Counted from the stretch's first letter, positions 18,439 through 27,487 are shown. The stretch: 64,000 nucleotides of DNA from JBNLBS01 sp050303415 (GCA_050303415.1 JBNLBS010000013.1:40472-104471); one strand, 5' to 3'. The notes: generated from the letters alone by a model not told the origin. Translations and numbers: made by a program.

Positions 18439-20019
18439 ATGGATATTAATATAACCTTCTGGTCGGAAGCGACTTTCTTTCCTCTGCTGACAACATTATG
18501 GCTTGTTCCATTGACAGTAATGGTGCTTATTTTACGGTCAAAATCCAACCTGATCGCATTGCGTTTAGGTTATGCCGGAACCTTATTTACTGTTTTGTTA
18601 AGTTTTTACCTGCTGATTATTTTTGATGATGGTTCCAGTAGTATTCAGTTGGTCGAAAAGATTCAGCTGTTAGGCATGAGTTATTGCGTGGGCGTGGATG
18701 GGGTTAATGTTTTATTTATTCCACTAACCTCAATTTTATCCTTACTGACACTTATGTATAGTTCTATCACCCGACATGTTGACGATCGGAAGTTTATAGC
18801 TTGTCTGTTGGGATATGAAGCAGTGTTAATGGGGGCTTTTACAGCACTAAATGCCATGCAATTCTGGTTCTGGTGTCTGCTGGAATTGTTACCGTTAATT
18901 GCGTTAACCAGTCGAGCGGGAACCGGAGTCAATAGACGTAAATTAATTACCAAATTGCTGCAATTTTGGGGCAGCGGTTTGTTGATGACTTTTGCCGGTT
19001 TTATGCTGCTGGCATTAAACCTTCAAAGCGCATTCAATGAATTAAGCTTTGACTGGTCCAGGCTGGCACAAAATACGGCCTTCATTCATAACGAAACTCT
19101 AATTTTTGTCTTGCTGTTTTTTGGTTTCGCTATCCGAATGCCTTTGTTTCCTTTTCATGCCTGGTTTCCATTACTGGCAGAATATGGCACGGTTGCCAGT
19201 ACCGGTATTTTTCTCATTGGTTTAAAGCTGGGAATTTATGCTGTGATTCGCTTTATATTGCCGGTTTTACCCGGGGTTGCCGAGCAATGGGAAGACTTTG
19301 TCGTCACACTGGGCTTTATTGGTATTTTTTATGGCGCCTTACTGGCGTTAATGCAAATTAATATTCGCCGCTTGCTGGCTTTTGCGGTGATAAGCCATAC
19401 CGGAATGTTGATCATCGGTGTTTTTTGTTTTAATGATCATGGTTTGGAAGGCAGTATTCTGCTCTCGTTGTCGTATGGTTTGGCGACCGCAGGCATGTTA
19501 TTCAGCGTCGGCCTGATTTATGAGCGTACTCGTACGGCTTATCTACCACGCTTGGGGGGCTTGTTTGACTCCAACACCAGTATTGGTTTGTTGTTTTTGA
19601 TTTCCGCCTTTAGCACTATGGTAATGCCGGGCACGCCCGGGTTTGATGCTGCGCATTTGTTAATTGAAGGCACTATAGAGGAACATGGCTGGTTCATTGC
19701 CATTGCAATTTTGCTAGGAAATGTTCTGGCTGCAGCTTTTTTGTTATGGGCTTTTCAGCGCTTATTCATGGCGACACGGAAACGATTTAAACAACCTGCT
19801 CGCAGTATTTATTATTCCGTCTTTCAAGAGCGCATTATTACCGTGGTGATTTGTGGCTTGCTGCTCGTAACAGGTTTTTATACGCAACCTTGGTTGAACT
19901 ATATTGCTGAAGAAGCTGAAGCAATTCATGAGCATTACCCGGTACATGGAACTCATGATGCTACTAAGCCGGTACCAGCTATGCTTGATAATAAAGTAGA
20001 ACAAGGCAAGGGACAATGA
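18439..20019 (+). CDS. Divergent NuoM-like subunit with Lys-to-Arg change
   Basis: A 526-residue NuoM-like membrane protein with about 14 helices. The helix-5 Glu is kept (CLLELLPLIAL) and the second Lys is kept (GLKLGIYAVIRF). The helix-7 Lys, essential in E. coli NuoM (K234), is Arg233 here (GFAIRMPLFPFHAWFPLL). The AHxEAP motif that follows in canonical NuoM is lost (LLAEYGTVASTG). The last 40 residues are hydrophilic and His/Glu-rich (EEAEAIHEHYPVHGTHD). It starts 7 bases after the NuoL-like gene and overlaps the next gene by ATGA. It may have altered or lost proton conduction. Confidence 0.82.
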   Translation: MDINITFWSEATFFPLLTTLWLVPLTVMVLILRSKSNLIALRLGYAGTLFTVLLSFYLLIIFDDGSSSIQLVEKIQLLGMSYCVGVDGVNVLFIPLTSILSLLTLMYSSITRHVDDRKFIACLLGYEAVLMGAFTALNAMQFWFWCLLELLPLIALTSRAGTGVNRRKLITKLLQFWGSGLLMTFAGFMLLALNLQSAFNELSFDWSRLAQNTAFIHNETLIFVLLFFGFAIRMPLFPFHAWFPLLAEYGTVASTGIFLIGLKLGIYAVIRFILPVLPGVAEQWEDFVVTLGFIGIFYGALLALMQINIRRLLAFAVISHTGMLIIGVFCFNDHGLEGSILLSLSYGLATAGMLFSVGLIYERTRTAYLPRLGGLFDSNTSIGLLFLISAFSTMVMPGTPGFDAAHLLIEGTIEEHGWFIAIAILLGNVLAAAFLLWAFQRLFMATRKRFKQPARSIYYSVFQERIITVVICGLLLVTGFYTQPWLNYIAEEAEAIHEHYPVHGTHDATKPVPAMLDNKVEQGKGQ

Positions 20020-21536
20020 TAGAGGCACAGTTTCCAATGTTAAGTTTAGTGATTTTTCTGCCCTTATTGGCGGCGGTTTTAACCGGCATTTCAGGTCAGG
20101 ATCAGCGAGCCAGGAGTCTTGCGCTTTTATTTGCTGTGTTAGAGTTGATTTTAACTCTTCTGACGATGACTTGTTTTAATGTCGAACAAATAGGCTTTCA
20201 ATTAGTTGAGCGTTATGTCTGGATAGCGAGTTTAAATATTGAATTTTTTGTGGGTATTGATGGTATTTCGATCTTGTTTTTACCATTCACTGCTTTGTTA
20301 ACCGTTATTGCCATTCTGGCATCATGGAATACGGTAAAAAAACTTAACCGATTTCATTTCGCTCTGCTGTTGGCTTTGGAAGGCGTTACCATGGGCGTAT
20401 TTTCCGCTTTGGATATGGTCTTGTTCTTTTTATTTTGGGAGCTGACCGTACCACCAATTTTCTTTTTGATTGGTTTATGGGGGATAGGGCCACAGCGACG
20501 ATCTGCAGCAATGAAGTACACTCTGTATATGCTTTTTGCCGGTGTGCCGATTTTATTTGCCATCATTATGTTGGCAATAAACCATGCCGAACAAGTAAAT
20601 GCCAGCCTTCCGCAAGGGTTAAACTTCAGTTTCCCATTGTTGTTACAGACAGCAATACCTGAAGATTTGCAGGTAGTTATTTTTATTTTGTTTGTCATCG
20701 GCTTTTCAGTAAAAGCGCCATTACTTCCCTTTCATACTTGGTTGCCTATGACAGCCATGGAAGCTCCGGTTCAGATGACGGCATTATTAACCGGTTTAAA
20801 ATTAGGCGCGTTTGGCTTGTTACGGTTTGCTTTACCTTTAACACCGTATGCAACTGTTAAATACAGTTGGGCGTTAGGAATGCTGGGAGCTTGTACGATC
20901 GTTTACGCTGCTTTAATAGCCTTACGCCAGACTAATCTGAGAAGATTACTGGCGTATGCCAGTATCAGCCATGTTGGCCTGGTCGTTGTTGGTATCGCAT
21001 CATTAAATATACATGCATTGCAAGGAGCTATATTCCAGTTATTAAACTTTACTTTGGTGGCCAGCAGTTTAATGATCATAGCCGGTTTCATCCGGCATCG
21101 TTTGGGGAGTACCGAAGTTTCACAGTTAGGTGGCTTGGCTAAGGTAGTGCCTAAATTGACCTGCTTTTATTTTCTATTTGCCCTGGCCAGTATCGGTGTA
21201 CCCTTAACCAATGGTTTTCCTGCAGAATTACTGTTAATTATAGGAGCTTTGAGTGCTCATCCAAGCTTAGCTTTATCTGGACTGCTAGGCGCTGTTTTAG
21301 GTGCGGCCTATATGTTGAATTTTATTCGTCTTGCCTTTTGGGGGCCTGTTACCAGAGCAGCAATCAATCAGATCGATGATTTACGTATCCGTGAGTGGGG
21401 TTTGCTAGGCATTCCGGCAGTTTTAGTATTATTACTGGGCCTGTTTCCTAATTTGGCTTTGGATTTCAATCATAAATCATCGGAATCATGGTTACAGCAT
21501 ATATTAATTGTGTCGGATATACAGAAAAACAAATAA
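20016..21536 (+). CDS. NuoM-like subunit, last gene of the DabA operon
   Basis: A 506-residue NuoM-like membrane protein. The helix-5 Glu (LFFLFWELTVPPIFFLI), the helix-7 Lys (GFSVKAPLLPFHTWLPMTA) and the helix-8 Lys (TGLKLGAFGLLRFA) are all present. It is coupled to the previous gene by an ATGA overlap and completes a set of three NuoM-like and one NuoL-like proteins around DabA. No terminator hairpin is evident after it. Confidence 0.84.
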   Translation: MIEAQFPMLSLVIFLPLLAAVLTGISGQDQRARSLALLFAVLELILTLLTMTCFNVEQIGFQLVERYVWIASLNIEFFVGIDGISILFLPFTALLTVIAILASWNTVKKLNRFHFALLLALEGVTMGVFSALDMVLFFLFWELTVPPIFFLIGLWGIGPQRRSAAMKYTLYMLFAGVPILFAIIMLAINHAEQVNASLPQGLNFSFPLLLQTAIPEDLQVVIFILFVIGFSVKAPLLPFHTWLPMTAMEAPVQMTALLTGLKLGAFGLLRFALPLTPYATVKYSWALGMLGACTIVYAALIALRQTNLRRLLAYASISHVGLVVVGIASLNIHALQGAIFQLLNFTLVASSLMIIAGFIRHRLGSTEVSQLGGLAKVVPKLTCFYFLFALASIGVPLTNGFPAELLLIIGALSAHPSLALSGLLGAVLGAAYMLNFIRLAFWGPVTRAAINQIDDLRIREWGLLGIPAVLVLLLGLFPNLALDFNHKSSESWLQHILIVSDIQKNK

Positions 21537-22084
21537 GACGATTTTTCATATCACATTGTGCTGTGACGTTGATACTTAATGCTGGCTTTGAAATGTTTCA
21601 ACGATAGAAATCTACTATAAAAGTCTTGTTTATTTGACCGGAAAATAAGACCGATTCCATTATAGTTTTTAAACATTTTTGAAGCTTTCAGGAATGTCTT
21701 TTGGTCAGACTGTGCAAACATTACTCGCGAAGTAAAATTTGCCGTTCTTGCACAATTCATTACTGTTGAGCAGGCGGGTTGTTGTTGCCCGTAAAATAAC
21801 TGATTGGATTGTTAGTATGATGCACGAAAGCTATATCTTCTTATTAACCGGAAGTGTCAGACTGGGGGCTCATTATTTATTTACGTTCTATTGGTGTTTC
21901 AATTGATTTTTTAGAAGGGAATCGGTCTTCGTCAGTATTGGACTCTAACTATCTGAATTTTCTGTTATCACTTGCCGATACAACTATTAAATAATCGTTA
22001 AAAGCTATACAATATGCCTCTTTTTTTAAACCTTACATAGTGTAAGGCGGACAAAAGTGTTTATAAGATTTAATGGAGATTTGA
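21537..22084. other. Intergenic region between the DabA operon and purE
   Basis: 548 bases, AT-rich. A reverse-strand frame of 69 codons (21551-21760) has no recognisable domain, no good ribosome-binding site and no partner; I do not call it a gene. The right end contains a 7-base hairpin (22031-22047) in the likely purE leader. Nothing else is recognised. Confidence 0.5.
22031..22047 (+). promoter_or_regulatory. Small inverted repeat in the purE leader
   Basis: CCTTACA-TAG-TGTAAGG, a perfect 7-base inverted repeat with a 3-base spacer, about 38 bases before the purE ATG and just after an AT-rich promoter-like stretch. It could be an operator or an mRNA hairpin. Confidence 0.35.
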
Positions 22085-22579
22085 ATGAAGCCACTGGTCG
22101 GACTCATCATGGGGTCCAAGTCGGATTGGGAAACCATGCAGCATGCTGAACAGATGTTGAATCAACTTAAAATCGCGGTTGAAGTTAAGGTGGTTTCGGC
22201 TCATCGTACCCCTGATTTACTGTTCGATTATGCATCCAGTGCACAACAGCGAGGCCTTGAAGTTATTATTGCCGGCGCTGGTGGGGCCGCTCATTTACCC
22301 GGTATGGTCGCAGCAAAGACTTCATTGCCTGTTTTAGGGGTCCCGGTTCAATCCAAGGCATTGAAAGGAATTGATTCATTGTTGTCGATTGTACAAATGC
22401 CCGGCGGTGTGCCGGTCGCTACTTTTGCAATAGGTCAGGCAGGGGCAAAAAATGCAGCCTTATTTGCCGCTTCCGTTCTGGCTAATAAATATCCAGAAAT
22501 TAATCTTACCCTAAATGAATTCAGAACAGTACAAACTGACTCGGTTCTTGCTCAACCTGACCCCCGGAGTGAAGTATGA
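22085..22579 (+). CDS. purE: PurE, N5-carboxyaminoimidazole ribonucleotide mutase
   Basis: A 164-residue class I PurE, normal length. The N-terminus LVGLIMGSKSDWETMQHAEQ, the catalytic-His loop VVSAHRTPDLLFDYA, and AGAGGAAHLPGMVAAKT are all standard. It converts N5-CAIR to CAIR in purine synthesis. It overlaps purK by ATGA, the usual purEK arrangement. Confidence 0.97.
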   Translation: MKPLVGLIMGSKSDWETMQHAEQMLNQLKIAVEVKVVSAHRTPDLLFDYASSAQQRGLEVIIAGAGGAAHLPGMVAAKTSLPVLGVPVQSKALKGIDSLLSIVQMPGGVPVATFAIGQAGAKNAALFAASVLANKYPEINLTLNEFRTVQTDSVLAQPDPRSEV

Positions 22580-23655
22580 TCATCGGTATTATTGGTGGAG
22601 GCCAATTAGCTAGAATGATGATTCTGGCTGGTTATCCGTTAGGACTTAAATTTATTGTGCTTGACCCGTCTCCAGATGCTTGTGCCAGTCAGATTGCCGA
22701 ATCAATTCAAGCTGAGTACGATGATGAGCAGGCTTTGAGGCAATTGGCAGAAAAGGTTGACGTTATTACTTTTGAATTTGAGAATATTCCAAATGAGAGT
22801 ATTAGAATTCTGGAAACGCTTAAACCGGCATATCCGCCATCTCAAGCTCTTAAGATTGCGCAAGACAGATTAAATGAAAAAAATCTGTTTAAGCAATTGG
22901 AAATACCTGTTCCCGGTTTTTCCGCGATCAATAGCCGTAAAGACCTGGATAAAGCGGTTGAATCGCTGGCTTTGCCGCTGGTTATAAAGACACGAACGCT
23001 GGGCTATGACGGCAAAGGGCAGTTTGTTATTAAGTCTCGTGATGATATTGATGCGGCCTGGGATCAATTGGGCGGCGTACCATTAATTGCCGAACAGTTT
23101 GTACCCTTTAAGCGAGAAGTTTCAATTATTGCGGTACGCGGGCGTTCAGGGGAAACGGCTTTTTATCCTATACCGGAAAACACCCATCAAAACGGTATTT
23201 TACATTTATCGATATGTAAGCCCAATGACGCTTTACAGTCACAAGCAGAAGTTTATGCTCGACGTATTTTAAACGAACTGGATTATGTCGGGGTTATGGC
23301 GTTAGAATTGTTTGAGGTTGACGGCCAGTTATTGGCTAATGAAATTGCTCCGCGAGTACATAACTCAGGGCATTGGAGTATTGAAGGTTCGGTTATCAGT
23401 CAGTTTGAAAATCATTTACGTGCGGTCGCGGGTTTACCCTTAGGTTCAACCAAACCGACTGGGTTTTCCGCAATGATCAACTTTGTTGGTACAATGCCTG
23501 AACTGGCTCAGGGAACAAAAGAAGACTATATACATTTTCATGATTACGGTAAAGAACCGAGGCCAGGTCGGAAAATTGGTCATGCAACTGTTTGTGCTGA
23601 CTCCGAAAACAGCCTGCAACAAAGAATCACATCTTTACAAGCCTTGCTAAGCTGA
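22576..23655 (+). CDS. purK: PurK, N5-carboxyaminoimidazole ribonucleotide synthase
   Basis: A 359-residue ATP-grasp enzyme. It has the N-terminal IIGIIGGGQLARMMILAGYP, the ATP-grasp segments PLVIKTRTLGYDGKGQFVI and LIAEQFVPFKREVSIIAVR, and the C-terminal LANEIAPRVHNSGHWSIEG typical of PurK. It makes N5-CAIR from AIR, ATP and bicarbonate and passes it to PurE. The bicarbonate requirement may be incidental to its place between two inorganic-carbon transport loci. Confidence 0.97.
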   Translation: MIIGIIGGGQLARMMILAGYPLGLKFIVLDPSPDACASQIAESIQAEYDDEQALRQLAEKVDVITFEFENIPNESIRILETLKPAYPPSQALKIAQDRLNEKNLFKQLEIPVPGFSAINSRKDLDKAVESLALPLVIKTRTLGYDGKGQFVIKSRDDIDAAWDQLGGVPLIAEQFVPFKREVSIIAVRGRSGETAFYPIPENTHQNGILHLSICKPNDALQSQAEVYARRILNELDYVGVMALELFEVDGQLLANEIAPRVHNSGHWSIEGSVISQFENHLRAVAGLPLGSTKPTGFSAMINFVGTMPELAQGTKEDYIHFHDYGKEPRPGRKIGHATVCADSENSLQQRITSLQALLS

Positions 23656-24115
23656 ATCATCTTTTACTGTTAGCTAATTAGGTTAATAGTTTAGTTTTTT
23701 ACACAAGGACGTGTTTCAGTGTTGGAATTTTCGATTATTTTAATTCGAATGTGGCTATGCTGTCCTGAGTAAGCACTTAATGTCTTTTTAGCAACAGATC
23801 ACTCTTCCAGTGCGATGCACTGGTTTAGCTTTTCAAATTTAAGCTTAATAACTGTGTTTTGTCATACAGTATTCAGCCAAGCAGAAATAAACTGTTTTGT
23901 AAGGTTTTTGTAAGTAAAAATCGATATATTAGAAAATTGAATTCCGACTTACCCTGCTTTTTTAAGCGAATATGATTTAAAGGTTGGGATAAGATCTTTT
24001 TTGGTTTAATATAGTATCGAATCGCTATTATATTATTCATGATCGGGATTTTTTTAAACTCATAGGATCGTGAGTTATCTTTTTTCTATATAGACAGGAT
24101 TTTGAGGCTAAAAAA
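23656..24115. other. Intergenic region upstream of the SulP gene
   Basis: 460 bases without a gene. Notable are a 7-base hairpin CCAGTGC-GAT-GCACTGG (23807-23823), which may be the purEK 3' end, and the promoter/palindrome segment at 23984-24032. I see no small open frame with a ribosome-binding site. Confidence 0.55.
23984..24032 (+). promoter_or_regulatory. Promoter and palindromic operator upstream of SulP, related to the DabA operator
   Basis: TTGGGA (23984-23989) and TAATAT (24007-24012), 17 bases apart, form a plausible promoter. Overlapping the -10 is TATAGTATCG (24010-24019), a 3-base spacer, and CGCTATTATA (24023-24032). The left half is identical to the DabA-operon half-site, the right half differs at two positions, and the spacer length is the same. 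Confidence 0.6.
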
Positions 24116-25711
24116 ATGATTCATAAACATATAGATTATTATTTGCATCATATCAAAGAGGATATTGGTGCTGGTATCGTGGTTTTTTTAGTTGCTTTGC
24201 CTTTATGTTTAGGGATTGCATTAGCATCAGGAGCGCCACTTTTTTCCGGCTTGATCGCGGGTATGATCGGGGGGCTGTTTGTCTCTTTTTTTAGCGGTTC
24301 TCAACTCAGTGTTTCCGGTCCAGCAGCCGGTTTAACCGTAATTGTATTTAATGCTATCGAAAATCTGGGTAGTTTTCAGGGTTTTTTGGTTGCTGTTGTG
24401 CTGGCCGGTTTTTTGCAGATTATTTTCGGTTTTTTAAAGGGCGGTTTAATTGGAGCATTTTTTCCAGCCAGTGTCATTAAAGGTATGTTGGCAGCAATTG
24501 GTTTAATCCTGATTATTAAGCAGGTACCTCATGCATTGGGTTATGAAGTTAGTTTTGAGGGTGATGAAAGCTATATGAATGAGACTGCCGAATCGAGTTT
24601 TTTCGAATTGCTGCGTACCTTTTCTCATATTACTCCCGGTTCGGCTGTTATCAGTGGTGTTTCTTTATTAATACTTATTGTCTGGGGTACCTCATTTATT
24701 CAGAAGCGTTCGCTATTAAGCATGCTGCCCGGTCCTTTGATCGTTGTTATCTGGGGGCTTGCTTACAATACAGCGGCATTAGCATTGTCACCTGAGTGGG
24801 CCGTGCAAGGTCAGCATTTGGTTACTCTTCCTTATATTGAATCTCCGACAGATTTTTTTGATTATTTGACGTTTCCTGATTTTAGTTACCTTTCAAACCC
24901 TCAGGTCTATATTATCGCTTTGACGTTGGCAATTATCGGTAGCCTTGAAACCTTATTGAGTCTAGAAGCGGTCGACAAATTGGATCCGTTAAAACGTATA
25001 GCTCCGACAAATAGGGAGCTGGTTGCTCAAGGCAGCGGTAATATTATCAGTGGCATGGTCGGCGGTTTACCTATCACAGCGGTTATTGTTCGTAGCTCTG
25101 CCAATATAAATGCCGGGGGGCGAACCAGTCTGGCCAGTTTAGTTCATGGTATTTGTCTGACCTTTAGTGTGATATTTCTGTCCTATTATTTGAATTTCAT
25201 ACCTTTGGCTTGCCTGGCTGCTATTTTATTACACACGGGCTATAAACTGGCAAATCCGGCTTTAATTATTGAGCATTATAAAAAAGGCATGATTCAGTTA
25301 CTGCCGTTTGTGGTAACGATTGTAGCTATCTTGATGACAGATTTGCTTAAAGGTATGGCTGTTGGTATGACTGTAGGTTTGTTTTATGTTATTAGAGCCA
25401 ATTACCATGCGGCGATTACTTTAACGCAGGATGGTTCTCATTATTTGATGTCCTTAAATAAGGATGTTTCATTCTTGAATAAAGCATTATTAAGAAAGTT
25501 TATCCTTCAAATTGAAGAAAATAGCAGTGTTACGATTGACGCCAGTAAAGCTCAATTTATAGATCATGATATTTTGGAGACTTTAGAGGACTTTATGCTG
25601 ACAGCGAAAGACGATAATATCAGTGTCGAAATTATTGAAATGCATGGTAAGCAGGAGCTTCGGGAGCACGAGCCTATTGTTATTCTCAATGGTCGAAAGG
25701 AAAGTGCTTAA
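24116..25711 (+). CDS. SulP family anion transporter with STAS domain (candidate bicarbonate importer)
   Basis: A 531-residue SulP protein. The membrane domain (about 15-430) has DIGAGIVVFLVALPLCLGIA, SGPAAGLTVIVFNAI and GLPITAVIVRSSANINAGG. A short C-terminal STAS domain (about 435-525) has NSSVTIDASKAQFIDHDILE and ends near residue 531. SulP proteins carry sulfate, bicarbonate or other anions; several in autotrophs bring in bicarbonate. Shared operator architecture with the DabA operon favours bicarbonate here, but that is inference. A carbonic anhydrase or sulfate-assimilation gene is not adjacent. Confidence 0.9.
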   Translation: MIHKHIDYYLHHIKEDIGAGIVVFLVALPLCLGIALASGAPLFSGLIAGMIGGLFVSFFSGSQLSVSGPAAGLTVIVFNAIENLGSFQGFLVAVVLAGFLQIIFGFLKGGLIGAFFPASVIKGMLAAIGLILIIKQVPHALGYEVSFEGDESYMNETAESSFFELLRTFSHITPGSAVISGVSLLILIVWGTSFIQKRSLLSMLPGPLIVVIWGLAYNTAALALSPEWAVQGQHLVTLPYIESPTDFFDYLTFPDFSYLSNPQVYIIALTLAIIGSLETLLSLEAVDKLDPLKRIAPTNRELVAQGSGNIISGMVGGLPITAVIVRSSANINAGGRTSLASLVHGICLTFSVIFLSYYLNFIPLACLAAILLHTGYKLANPALIIEHYKKGMIQLLPFVVTIVAILMTDLLKGMAVGMTVGLFYVIRANYHAAITLTQDGSHYLMSLNKDVSFLNKALLRKFILQIEENSSVTIDASKAQFIDHDILETLEDFMLTAKDDNISVEIIEMHGKQELREHEPIVILNGRKESA

Positions 25712-25784
25712 TCTCTTGGCAGATGCTGTAGGGTTTTAGGCATAGAGAAGAAAAAACAGTCTAGAAGAAGGATAAATCGGTTAC

Positions 25785-26248
25785 CTAAAGTCCCAAAGCG
25801 ATATCAAATTGCTGTTTGGAAAAGCCTTTTAATATTTTTCCATTGATAACGGTTAATGGGATGCCCGTATAGCCGGGTGCGAGCTGAAGTTTTTTTGCTT
25901 TGGCTTGCGCATTTTTTTCAATATCATAGACGTTAAAGGCAATAATTTTTTGAACGTAAATAGGCCATTGCTTTTTTGCAGTATGGGCACCAACTGGTGA
26001 TATAAATATCAACTGCGTATGTTGACTGTTGTTTTTTATCTGTAGTGTTGTTATCTCTTGTTGAAGAGGCTTGAATTGGTGGGTTGTTTATTGCCGGGAC
26101 AAAAATTTCAGCTGAGGCTGAGCACTTAATGCTTGAGTATATCGTCCCACCACTGGCTGATTGGCATTTATAAATAGCGGCATAGGTAATCCGGCTAAAC
26201 TGTAATCCAAATACAAAAAGTGTTACAACGAGTAATTTTTTTGTTCAT
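25785..26248 (-). pseudogene. DUF4124-glutaredoxin-like exported protein, two frameshifts
   Basis: Read across two +1 shifts, the reverse strand encodes about 153 residues: a signal peptide (MNKKLLVVTLFVFGLQF), a DUF4124-like start (AAIYKCQSASGGTIYSS), a Thr/Asn/Gln-rich linker, then a glutaredoxin-like domain. That domain has the redox motif in YITSWCPYCKKAMAYLRSKN, then YDIEKNAQAKAKKL, GYTGIPLTVINGK and a C-terminal KGFSKQQFDIAL. The first shift lies in a run of seven T on the + strand (26236-26242); the second is near 25941-25951, in another run. Total length 464 is two more than a multiple of three, as expected. It may be a pseudogene or carry homopolymer sequencing errors. Confidence 0.75.
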
Positions 26249-26292
26249 GGATTGTTGACTTGATTCTTTGTCTCAAAATTGAGTAGATAAGC

Positions 26293-26323
26293 AAAAAAAG
26301 GGCGAATAAATCGCCCTTTTTTT
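26293..26323 (-). terminator. Rho-independent terminator after the PpiC gene
   Basis: AAAAAAAGGGCGA (26293-26305) pairs with TCGCCCTTTTTTT (26311-26323). The stem is GC-rich in the core and flanked by A/T runs, so it can work on both strands. It follows the PpiC lipoprotein gene and the convergent frameshifted glutaredoxin gene lies beyond. Confidence 0.88.
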
Positions 26324-26337
26324 TGCCGGTTTGATTA

Positions 26338-27483
26338 CTATTTTTTCTCAGTAGTTGTTTCCGCTTTAGCTGGTTCCTCAACTTTTGCCGGTTCTTCAGT
26401 TGTTTCCGGTTGAGGTATAGCAGGTGCTGTTTCAGCTTGTGGGGCTTCAACCTTTTCTGTTTCCGGAGCAGTGACCGCTTCTACTTGTGCGGGTTGCTCT
26501 GTCGTTTCAGATGAGGGAGACGCTTCGGTTGATTGTGCTGTTTTTTCAGGCTGCTCAGTTGATTCAGATTGGGCAGAAGTTTCTGTTGTTTGCTGAGTCT
26601 TTTCAGGTTGCGCAGTTGTTTCAACTTTTGCTGGTTCCGGCTTGGCTTCTGTTAAAGGAATCAGTATTTCTACCTTGGCCTGATTACGTAAGTTGTCCAG
26701 CATGGCCCTGATTTTTTGACGTTGCAGAAATGGTTCCAGTTGAGCTTTAACTGCCTCCAAAGGCGGTGCAGTACGGTCACGAACGCCTTCTCTCAATATT
26801 ACATGCCAACCGAATTGAGTTTGTACGGGTTCTGTGCTGAATTTGTTGTCCTCAAGAGCAATAACCGCTTCGGAAAAAGGTGCAACCATTTGATTCGATG
26901 AGAACCAGCCTAAATCACCACCCTGAGCGCCCGACGGGCCGGTAGAGTTTTCTTTGGCCAAGGTCGCAAAGTCTGCACCAGCAGCCAGTTTTGCAATCAG
27001 ATCCTTGGCTTCTTGCTCTGTTTTGACCAGAATGTGGCGAGCCTTATATTCTTTACTGTCATCACCTTTGGCGCTTTTATCATACTCGGCTTGAATTTCT
27101 TCGTCGGTGACTGGGTTGGCTTGCAAATAGTTTTGTAATGCTGCTTGAGAAAGGATTGACTTTCTAGCGGATTCTATTTGGGCAATAACTTCTGGTGTTT
27201 GGTCTAATTTCTTGTTAACAGCATCTTGTAGCAGAAGTTCACGCTGAATCAGTTCTTCAATCAGTTTTTCTTTAGGTAAGGTCTGACCATGACTTCGTTG
27301 GGCAAAAATCTGAGATAATTCATCAAACGATTTTTTGCTGATATATTGCCCATTAACTTCGGCTACTGCATCTGCTTTGCTGACGACAGGTGTTGCCGGG
27401 GCCGACTTTTCGGTAGTGTCGGTGTTGCAGGCTGATAGTAAAACTGTACCTGCTATTAGTAGAGGGATAACTTTTTTCTTCAT
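26338..27483 (-). CDS. PpiC-type peptidyl-prolyl isomerase lipoprotein with long Pro/Glu/Thr tail
   Basis: A parvulin-type foldase of about 381 residues from the ATG at 27483, chosen because AAGGA lies about 12 bases upstream; the frame can extend to 27501. A lipobox (LLSACNTD) makes it a lipoprotein. A SurA/PrsA-like helical N-domain (about 25-135) precedes one parvulin domain (about 140-250: YKARHILVKTEQEAKDLIAK, GGDLGWFSSNQMVAPFSEAV, TQFGWHVI). The last 95 residues are low complexity, rich in Glu, Thr, Pro, Ala and Gln, and repeat units like TTEQP and PEKT. The tail may span periplasm or peptidoglycan. It is the last gene of the YciB-YciI-BolA-PpiC run. Confidence 0.9.
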   Translation of the reverse strand: MKKKVIPLLIAGTVLLSACNTDTTEKSAPATPVVSKADAVAEVNGQYISKKSFDELSQIFAQRSHGQTLPKEKLIEELIQRELLLQDAVNKKLDQTPEVIAQIESARKSILSQAALQNYLQANPVTDEEIQAEYDKSAKGDDSKEYKARHILVKTEQEAKDLIAKLAAGADFATLAKENSTGPSGAQGGDLGWFSSNQMVAPFSEAVIALEDNKFSTEPVQTQFGWHVILREGVRDRTAPPLEAVKAQLEPFLQRQKIRAMLDNLRNQAKVEILIPLTEAKPEPAKVETTAQPEKTQQTTETSAQSESTEQPEKTAQSTEASPSSETTEQPAQVEAVTAPETEKVEAPQAETAPAIPQPETTEEPAKVEEPAKAETTTEKK

Positions 27484-27487
27484 GTTT

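Noticed and set aside
12089..21536. Complex I (nuo) operon
   Set aside because: Only NuoL/M-like genes are present, without NuoA-K or hydrophilic subunits, and DabA lies among them.
21551..21760. Reverse-strand frame of 69 codons after the DabA operon
   Set aside because: No ribosome-binding site, no recognised domain and odd composition; probably a chance frame in a non-coding gap.
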